Made by a program: the position numbers and the translations under genes. Shown here piece after piece: positions 57,097 through 64,000 of a stretch of DNA of 64,000 bases. The stretch is from PFL42 sp963789825 (lineage in GTDB: Bacteria; Chloroflexota; Anaerolineae; Anaerolineales; E44-bin32): assembly GCA_963789825.1 (NCBI GenBank), contig CAWBME010000005.1, positions 281,231 to 345,230 of the forward strand. Reading direction: 5' to 3'. The notes beneath the pieces are model-generated. The model made no database searches. It had not been told where the DNA came from and saw only the letters and a program-made list of their open reading frames with translations. How positions within the stretch are numbered: the stretch's first letter is position 1; every line of letters begins with the position of its first letter.

Positions 57097-58960
57097 GTGC
57101 AGCCGCCGCAAGTTCGCTTCAGCCTGCGCTGGAAGATCGCCATCCCCTTCATGCTGCTGGCGATGGCCTTGGGCTTCGGCGTGGTGGCGCTGATGGGCCG
57201 CAGCCTGAGTGGCAGCGGGCAGGAGCGCCTGGCGCGGCAGCTGGCAGGCAGCGGGCAGCAAGCTGTCGAACTCGGTTGTCCTGCTTGAGTCGGAGCTGCT
57301 GAGGCTCGAGCGCTTGGTGTCCAACACCGAGGGTGTGGCCGAGGGGGTGACGCAGGCCGATGCCGAGGCGCTGCGCTCGATCGTGTTGCCGCTGGTCATC
57401 AACGTCGACTCGGACTTCGTATCGGTCGTCAACCGTGAGGGCTTGAGCCTGCTCACCGTGCGCCGTGCGCCGGAGGCGAGCGCTGGTGAGTATGAAACGC
57501 TGCGCGGGGAGGCGTTCTACGCCGGATGGGCGCCAATGCAGGAGGCGCTGGCCGCTGGCAGCAGCGGCGGCGAGAGCGACAAGAGCGTCGGCCTTGAGTT
57601 GATCGTAGCCGGCGACCGCCTGGTCCCGGTGTTGGTGATCGCCGGACCCCTGCGGGATTCCGCCTCACGGGTCGTTGGCGTGGTTCTGGTCGGTGAGTAT
57701 TTGAGCGATATCGTCCAGCGTCTGTCGGAGACCGCCGGGGCAGACGTCTCGGTCTACGACCGGGCCGGCGGAGCGTTGCTGGAGAGCAGCCTGTCGCCTC
57801 AAGATGCGGCGACGCTGGCGTTGTCGGCCGCGGATCTGCAAGCCGGCCTGGCGCTGGAGGCAGACGTCACTCCGCTGCGGGCGCTGGACGTCAACGGGCT
57901 CCCCTATCAGGAGGCGCTGACGGCGCTGGCCACCGGGCCCGAAGGGGAGGCGCTAGGTGTGCTGGGGGTGGCCTTGCCCGAGCTGGCGGTGACGGGCTCC
58001 GTGGAGGGTGCTATTCAGGAGATCGCCATCTTCGCCGCATTGGGGATGGCGTTGACCGTGCTGCTCGGCCTGCTGGTGATCAACTACGTCACCCGCCCGT
58101 TGGTGCGGGCGGCGGCGGCCTCGTCGGAGTTGAGCACCGGGAACTTCGATGTCAGGGTGTCGGAGCAGGGCGCTGACGAGGTTGCGGTGCTGGCTCGTTC
58201 GTTCAACACCATGGCTCAGGCCATGCGCACGGGCATATTCACCATGGCTGCGCCACCGCTCACCGTGCCCACCCCTCCGGAGACACTGCCGCTGGAACCC
58301 GAGCCACCTTCGGCCACGATCGGCTTCACGACTGCCGTCATGCAGGCGCGTGCCACCGTGCTCGCCGCGGAGCTGACCGGCTATCCGCTGGAGTCGGCTC
58401 AGGTCACCGGACAGATCGCCATGGACAACCTGGCCGAGCTGTTTGCAGCGATTGAACAGATCATCGGGGAGCATTCCGGTCAGGTGGAAGTGTTCGAAGG
58501 CAGGGACCTGAGGGCGACCTTCGGCGTCCCGCCGCGGCGGCTTCCGACGGCGGTTGCCGCTCTGCAGGCGGTGCATGCCGGCCTGGCGCTGCAGGAGCTG
58601 GTCGAGGGCTGGCAGAGGCTGCGCACGCCGACGGGATCGCAGCCCACCCGCATCTCGATCGGCATCGCCACGGGTGAGGTGTTGACAGGCAAGGTCGGCG
58701 CGGCCTCTCGGGCCCACACCGCCTTGCTGGGGAGCGCCAACGAGACGGCCGGTCACCTGCGCCAGATCGCCCGCGAGATCCCCGAGAGCCGGGTGCTGAT
58801 CAGCGAAACCACGTATGCCTTCCTGGCGGGCGCCCAGCGGCACTTCCTGTTCGGGCGGACCGGGCAGGCACCGGTGCGCGGGCGGGACGTCCGGATTACG
58901 CTCTACGAAGTCCTGGGCCGGAACCTGCGGCTGGTGGATAGCGGCAGCCGCCAGAGCTAG
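57097..58960 (+). CDS. Membrane sensor with HAMP and degenerate class III cyclase domain (one frame break)
   Basis: About 620 residues. First membrane helix (WKIAIPFMLLAMALGFGVVAL), extracellular sensor with the double-CACHE/CHASE-type pattern FVSVVNREGLSLLTVRR, second helix (IAIFAALGMALTVLLGLLVI), HAMP (RPLVRAAAASSELSTGNFDVRV), then a class III nucleotidyl-cyclase-like domain. One base is gained near 57263. The metal-binding Asp positions of active cyclases are altered: VLAAELTGY has Glu where Asp is expected and VFEGRDLRATFG has Arg at the second. The purine/transition-state region (SANETAGHLRQIA) is also atypical. Probably a non-cyclising signalling domain. GTG start with GGAGAG upstream. 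Confidence 0.78.
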
Positions 58961-59091
58961 GGTGTCACCCAACAACTGAAGCGGGTGGGTAGGAGCACAG
59001 GGCCAGTTGTTGCCCAAAGGCGGGCGTCGTATGCTCCTTATAGGAGCCGGTGGACTTGCCCTCCGGCTGGCGGGGTAGGGAAGGTGCTGGC

Positions 59092-59954
59092 ATGAAATCG
59101 GGACCTGGCAGGCGCTGGTTGGTCGGCGCCGTGGCGTTGTTCCTCGGCTTGTTCGTGCTCTGGATATCTGGCAGTGTTCCAGCTCAGCCCGGCCTCGGCT
59201 GGCGCCGGCGCGCTTCAGCTTCGCCTGCGCTCTAACCTGGCGGCCGACTATACGGCCGCGCCGATGATGCGGATGCTGCGCACGCTGCGTCTGACTGTGA
59301 TGGAAGATGTGATGCGTGACATGGGCATGACGGACGAGGAGGCTTCGGCCGAGATGCGCGCCATGGCGGCGCTGCTCGAGTCGCCGGTGCCCACCGCCAC
59401 CGCCCGCAGCTTGATGGGGGAAGCGCCGTTCACGCCCACGGCGACTCGGACTCCCGTGCCCACTGATACGCCCGAGCCGACGGCAACTTCTACTCCCCGC
59501 CCGCGGCCCACCGCGACCGAGACCGAAAAGCCGACCAAGAAGCCGAAGACCGCGACGCCTGGGCCACCGACGGCAACATCGTCGGGCGGGGACACGACCG
59601 ATCCAGCCTTCGACCTCTCGGGAGCGAGTTGGGGTCCCCCGCCGGGCGCCCTGGCGGGCTGCTCAGAGACGTTCACCATGAGCGGGGCGGTTGTCACCAA
59701 TTCGGCACCATCCTCGGGCATCCAGTATGCCGGGTTCAAGTATGAGGTCATAGGCTTCACAGGCCTGACCTTGGGACCCGGGTTCTCACTCGCACTCGGG
59801 TGGCCCTTCCGGAGGTGGGTGGAACGGAACCTACTCCGGCTCGGTGAATGTGGCGATCGACCCCAGCTGGTCGTGCGGCTGCGATTTTGAGATAAAGCTG
59901 TGGGTCAAGACGTTCGACTTCGCCAGCAACGAGGATCGTGAAATACCTGGGTGA
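59092..59954 (+). CDS. Secreted protein with Thr/Pro-rich linker (two frame breaks)
   Basis: About 286 residues: signal or anchor (RRWLVGAVALFLGLFVLWI), a helical region (AADYTAAPMMRMLRTLRLTVM), a Thr/Pro/Lys-rich linker, and a small C-terminal domain with two Cys close together (SWSCGCDFEIKLWVKTFD). One-base gains near 59182 and 59806 link the parts. ATG with AAGGTG upstream. Lies behind the sortase-sensor group, so it could be a surface protein handled by them, but I see no sorting signal at the C-terminus. Confidence 0.6.
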
Positions 59955-60003
59955 GTACTCCATGCCTCAATCGTGTGGGTCGTGACGTCAGAATCGAACT
60001 TGC

Positions 60004-60040
60004 CACAGCCGGGCGCCAGAATATCGGGCGCCCGGCTGTG
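60004..60040 (+). terminator. Terminator-like hairpin before prfA
   Basis: CACAGCCGGGCGCC (60004-60017) pairs with GGCGCCCGGCTGTG (60027-60040), a perfect 14-bp stem with a nine-base loop, 50 bases after the secreted-protein stop. No T-run. Confidence 0.55.
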
Positions 60041-60192
60041 ATTCGCGGAGGGCGTGGTCGCCGTAGCAAGATATGGCAGTCTTCTCGCTCGGCTTCGGCG
60101 GGCATCGCAGGAGCAGCTCGGAGGGCTTCAAGGGGTTCCGGCACCCCATGCGATTTCGGGATACGCCGCCAAAGCCCCAACGACCGTAGTAC

Positions 60193-60198
60193 TATAAT
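60193..60198 (+). promoter_or_regulatory. Probable -10 element of the prfA operon
   Basis: TATAAT in TAGTACTATAATCCTG, 55 bases upstream of the prfA ATG. The -35 region is poor. Confidence 0.45.
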
Positions 60199-60253
60199 CC
60201 TGCTCACCCTCCCACTGCAGCCGTGGGAGGTTCGTGTGTGGCGCAGGTGAACG

Positions 60254-61316
60254 ATGCACGACAAGCTCGAGGGAATTGAACGGCGCTTCCAAGCGATCGA
60301 CGACGAACTCGCCAGCCCCGGCTTGGGCCATACCCGCGTGGCGGAACTGGCGCGCGAGCGCGCCGAGCTTGAGCCGATCGTGACCGCCTACCGCCGCTAT
60401 CGCCAACTGCAGGACCAGGAGCAGCAGGCGCGTCGCATGCTGCAGGGTGACGACGCTGAACTGGCGGAGCTGGCCCGTGCCGAGGTCGAGGAGCTGGGGC
60501 CGCAGATCGAGGCGCTCGAAGCCCGTCTCAAATCGCTGCTGCTGCCGCGCGACCCGCGCGATGCGCGCAACGTCATCCTCGAGATCCGCGCCGGCACCGG
60601 CGGCGGGGAAGCCGCCCTGTTCGCCGCCGACCTGTTCCGCATGTACACCCGCTATGCCGAGCTGAAGGGCTGGTCGGCCGAAATCCTCTCGGCCAGCGAC
60701 ACCGGGATCGGCGGCTACAAGGAAGTGATCTGCCATGGTCAAGGGCAAGGGCGCCTTCTCGCGGCTGAAGTACGAGAGCGGCGTGCATCGCGTGCAGCGC
60801 GTGCCCCAGACCGAGGCCCAGGGCAGGATCCACACTTCCACGGCTACCGTCGCCGTCCTGGCCGAAGCGGATGAGGTCGAGATCGAGATCCCCGACAAGG
60901 ACATCAAGATGGATGTCTACCGCTCGGCGGGCGCCGGGGGACAGAACGTGCAGAAGAACTCGACCGCCGTCCGCCTGACGCATCTGCCAAGCGGGATCGT
61001 TGTGCAGTGCCAGGATGAGCGTTCGCAGCTGCAGAACCGGACGCGGGCGATGAGCATCCTGCGCGCCCGGCTGTACGAGATCGCCCTCGACGAACAGCAA
61101 GCCGAGGAAGACGCCTCGCGCAAGCTGCAGGTCGGCTCGGCCGAGCGCTCCGAGAAGATCCGGACCTACAACTTCCCTCAGTCGAGGGTGACCGATCACC
61201 GCATCGGGTACTCCTCCCACAACCTGCCGGCAGTGCTGAATGGCGAGATCGATGACTTCATCGACGAGCTGGCGACACAAGACGAAGCGGACCGGCTCAA
61301 AGCCCCGCAGGCCTGA
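60254..61316 (+). CDS. prfA: Peptide chain release factor 1 (one frame break)
   Basis: Reads UAA and UAG and triggers peptide release. About 353 residues: coiled N-terminal domain, RAGTGGGEAALFAADL, the stop-codon recognition motif P-x-T in RVQRVPQTEAQGR (RF2 has SPF), the catalytic GGQ in SAGAGGQNVQKNSTAVRL, and SEKIRTYNFPQSRVTDHR. One base is gained near 60732 (GTGATCTGCCATGG). ATG with AGGTGA upstream. First gene of prfA-prmC-tsaC, the usual bacterial arrangement. Confidence 0.94.
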
Positions 61317-61344
61317 TCACGCCCAACGCGCAGGGCTCGCGGGG

Positions 61345-62213
61345 ATGACCCTTGCCGACGACCCCCTCCTGACCGTTGCATCGGCCACCCGGCTGGGTAC
61401 CCAGCACTTGCAGCGGGTCGCCGAACAGCCGCGACGGGAAGCGCAGGTGCTGCTGGCGGATTCACTCGGCGTCACCACGACCTGGTTGCAGGCGCATCCG
61501 GAAGCCGAGCTGAGCAAGATGGCCGCCGAGGCCTTTGTCCGCCAGCTCGAGCGGCGAGCGACCGGCACTCCCCTTCCCTATGTGCTCGGCTGGTGGGAGT
61601 TCTATGGCCGGCGGTTCCGGGTGACCCCGCAGGTGCTGATCCCACGGCCGGAAACCGAGCTGCTGGTCGAACGCGGGCTGAATTGGCTGCTGCGCCAGCC
61701 GGGGAGCCTCGCCTGCTGGACGTTGGCACCGGCAGCGGCTGCATCGCCGTCTCGCTCGCCGCCGGGGCTCCAGAGTGCCAGGCGGTTGCGACAGACCTCT
61801 CCTCAGCGGCGCTGCGGATCGCGCGTGCGAATGCCGAACAGCACGGAGTTGCCGCGCGCCTGGCGCTGGTGCAGGCCGACCTGGCGCGCGGGTTGGCAGG
61901 AGGCTTCGACCTGGTGTGCGCCAACCTGCCCTACCTTCCGACGGCTGAGCTGCCGCAGTGGGACGTCAGCCGTTGGGAGCCCCTCCCCGCCCTCGACGGG
62001 GGCAGCGGAGGGACAGAAGTCATCCGACGGCTGCTGCCGGCGCTCCCCGGCCTGCTGTGTGCCGACGGCATGGTGCTGATCGAGATCGGTGCCGGTCAGG
62101 AGGCGCAGGTGCTTGGCAGTCTCGCGACGGCGTTGCCACGCTGGCGTGCGCAGTCCATTGCCGATCTGGCGGGGATCCCCCGGGTGATCGAGCTGAAGCG
62201 GGGCGAAGCTTGA
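61345..62213 (+). CDS. prmC: Release-factor glutamine methyltransferase PrmC/HemK (one frame break)
   Basis: Methylates the Gln of the GGQ motif in release factors. About 289 residues: N-terminal helical domain (EAQVLLADSLGV, LERRATGTPLPYVLGWWEFYGR), PRPETELLVE, SAM-binding LLDVGTGSGCIAVSLA, and the catalytic motif as NLPY (CANLPYLP) instead of the common NPPY. Near 61704 a single G seems to be missing from a run of G, shifting the frame; methyltransferase sequence resumes at once. Starts 29 bases after prfA. Confidence 0.9.
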
Positions 62214-62836
62214 CGATCCGCGTGGAAGCCAGCACTCCGGGAGCCCTCGAGCACGCGGCGCAGGTGCTTGCCGGTGGTGGGCTGGTGGCATTCCCTACCG
62301 ACACGCTCTACGGGCTGGGGGCGTGCGCCACGCTGCCGGCATCCATCGAGCGCCTGTTCACCGCCAAGGACCGACCGCTGGAGCGGTCGATCCCGATCTT
62401 GATCGCCTCCCAAGATCAGCTGGAGGCGGTGGCCGTCGAGGTGCCGGATGCCGTTCGGCGACTGGCGCTGGCTTTCTGGCCGGGACCGCTGACGCTCATC
62501 GTTCCCAGGCGGGGGGACTTGCCCGCCATTCTCGGCCCGACACCGACCGTTGGCGTGCGAGTCCCGGATCACCCGGTAGCCCTTGGATTGCTCCAGCTGG
62601 CGGGCCCGTTGGCCGTGACCTCGGCCAATCTCTCCGGCTCCGAGGGCTGCACGACGGCCGAGCAAGTCGAACAGGTGCTATCCGGCAGGGTCGACCTGAT
62701 CCTGGACGGGGGCCGGTGCCCAGGAGGGGTGGCGTCCACCGTGGCGGCCTGTGATGGAGGGGAAGTGCGGATCCTGCGGGAAGGCCCGATCAGCCGTGAG
62801 GCGCTACTCGCCGTGCTTGCGGGCGGCGTCTCATGA
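62210..62836 (+). CDS. tsaC: L-threonylcarbamoyladenylate synthase (Sua5/YrdC)
   Basis: Makes threonylcarbamoyl-AMP for t6A37 of tRNA. 208 residues with the YrdC domain: GGLVAFPTDTLYGLGACA, LFTAKDRPLERSIPILI, FWPGPLTLIVPR, VGVRVPDHP, VTSANLSGSEG. Start: the frame begins with TTG at 62210 overlapping the prmC stop (TTGA), or a GTG at 62219; no ATG is available. No C-terminal Sua5 domain, so the short TsaC form. Last gene of the operon. Confidence 0.92.
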   Translation: MTIRVEASTPGALEHAAQVLAGGGLVAFPTDTLYGLGACATLPASIERLFTAKDRPLERSIPILIASQDQLEAVAVEVPDAVRRLALAFWPGPLTLIVPRRGDLPAILGPTPTVGVRVPDHPVALGLLQLAGPLAVTSANLSGSEGCTTAEQVEQVLSGRVDLILDGGRCPGGVASTVAACDGGEVRILREGPISREALLAVLAGGVS

Positions 62837-62978
62837 AACCCTAACATCGATCTCACTCGAATTTCATGCGGGCGAGGATAATGAGGGTCGCATTCTCCTC
62901 CTCAACCCGCGCGTAAGAGCCCTGAGCCAGCTCCGACGCGCGGTTCCTCGTTAATCCAACGGATCGGCGTTTGCCTGG

Positions 62979-63903
62979 TCACTCGGCACAGGGGCATCTG
63001 CCGGCATCCTCCGAGACCGGGGTGGCTGTCCTGCCCGGCTTGGCACCTACCTGCCAGGGCTCGACATACCACTTCAGGTACTCCTGGACATGCTCTGCCC
63101 AGTAGCTCTCGAGGTGCAGGCCGGGGTTCGGCGTCAGCGCTACCGACAGGCCAAGGTCATCCAACTGCTCGGCCAACGCCAGTGCTTCGGGTCGCAGCGG
63201 GTCACGCTCGCCGATGTCGAGCGCCAGCCGGGGGAGGGCGTCACGCGGGATGGCCCGGGTCCACGCCGGAAGGTAGAACAGATCCGGGGAGAGCACGGCG
63301 GGGCTGTGCAGTCCGATGGCGCCAAATAGCTGAGGGTGCTTCAAGCCGATGCGCAGCGCCCATCCGGCGCCGCGCGAGAGCCCGCCGATGGCGCGGTTGT
63401 GCCGTCCGGCGGCCGCAGGGTAAGCGGGCCTCGACCTCGGGAATCAAGGCCCCGGTGATGGCCAGTTCGAGGTCCAGGCCGGTGCGTTCCCATGGCAGGA
63501 TGAGCAGAAAGGGCGGCGCCTGGCCGGCGGCGATCATCCGGTCCGCCGCAGCGGGCGCACCCAGGCGGTCCCACTGGGCGTCGTCGTACGTTAGCCCATG
63601 CAGCAGATAGACGGATGGAAGGCGCTCGAAGCCGGGTTTGCCGGCGCAGGCTGGCAGGTAGATGCGGTAGGGCAGCGGGCGTGCCAACAACGGGTGCTCC
63701 ACCTCGCCCTGCTCGATTTGGCCCGGCTGGGTCAGACACGCCGGAGGGGCTGTGGGTAGCGGCGTGGGCGAGGCAACGCTCTGAGTCTCGGTGGGGCTGG
63801 GAGGTGCGGGGGTGGCGGGCACGACGCCGGCTTGCAGCGCAGGCCGGGGCCCGCATGCGGCCAGGAAGAGGAAGAGCAGGGGGAAAACGGAGCGACGGAT
63901 CAT
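62979..63903 (-). CDS. Putative esterase lipoprotein (esterase D/PF00756-like; one frame break)
   Basis: About 307 residues. Lipoprotein signal with lipobox FLAAC, Thr/Pro linker, then an alpha/beta hydrolase of the esterase D/feruloyl esterase type: YRIYLPACAGKPGFERLP, VYLLHGLTYDDAQWDRLG, LLILPWERTG, nucleophile elbow IGGLSRGAGWALRIG, acid block ALDIGERDPLRPEA and His in NPGLHLESYWAEHV. One base is gained near 63422 (CCCGCTTACCC). ATG at MIRRSVFPLL. Acts at the cell surface; substrate unknown. Confidence 0.85.
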
Positions 63904-64000
63904 GGACGGAAAATCCCCGCCGGCCTGGACCAGCACAGCCAGGTCGACGGGGGCGCCTGTTGGTGGCAGTCTACGCCGATCACGCCGCCTCGTCAAGCTC

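Overview
The window is GC-rich (clearly above 60%), densely coded bacterial chromosome. Gene content fits a Chloroflexota bacterium, most likely Anaerolineae-like: a DnaD/AAA+ loader/DnaB replication cluster, an F420-type PPOX oxidoreductase, a PadR-HAAS pair, a B12-dependent CarH light regulator, a mevalonate operon and several lipoproteins with Thr/Pro-rich linkers. This placement is inference; there is no rRNA to confirm it. No phage, IS transposase or CRISPR array is seen.

Layout. 0-6 kb: membrane-anchored penicillin acylase, a palindrome plus 43-bp tandem repeat tract, gyrA. 6-12 kb: a five-part sulfur/electron-transfer operon: octaheme cytochrome (OTR family), a multiheme cytochrome c fused to cytochrome b, and two YeeE/YedE half-transporters, the second carrying a Cys-less rhodanese domain and a C-terminal GGGCG tail like the SoxY sulfur-carrier arm. 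12-17 kb: murI, a class I amidotransferase, rplS, a PD40 lipoprotein, a Nudix hydrolase and a LysM lipoprotein. 17-23 kb: upper mevalonate operon (HMG-CoA reductase, HMG-CoA synthase, two thiolase-fold proteins, DUF35), an archaeal-style set. 23-25 kb: GAF histidine kinase and a stand-alone receiver with Glu at the phosphorylation site.

25-30.5 kb: operon of SDR, F420-type PPOX protein, a 55-residue protein, three alpha/beta hydrolases and a thioredoxin-fold redoxin whose first active-site Cys codon is UGA followed by a bacterial SECIS-like hairpin, so a probable selenoprotein. 30.5-38 kb: a light-response operon (carH, epimerase, SRPBCC, CrtI-like desaturase, photolyase, aldo/keto reductase) with a 307-bp tandem duplication at its end, preceded by tRNA-Glu. 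38-42 kb: bifunctional nuclease, dnaB, DnaD-like, twin-AAA+ helicase loader. 42-54 kb: ADP-forming acyl-CoA synthetase, pseudouridine catabolism pair, roadblock protein, PadR/HAAS pair, GH3-like protein, dodecin, ComM. 54-64 kb: saccharopine dehydrogenase-like protein, YgfZ, sortase, a degenerate cyclase-like sensor, prfA-prmC-tsaC, an esterase lipoprotein.

Quality caveat. At least sixteen genes are broken by single-base frame changes while the protein on both sides stays conserved. About twenty of these are gains of one base and only two look like losses. This is best explained by insertion-type consensus errors, so these genes are annotated as single CDSs with the breaks listed.
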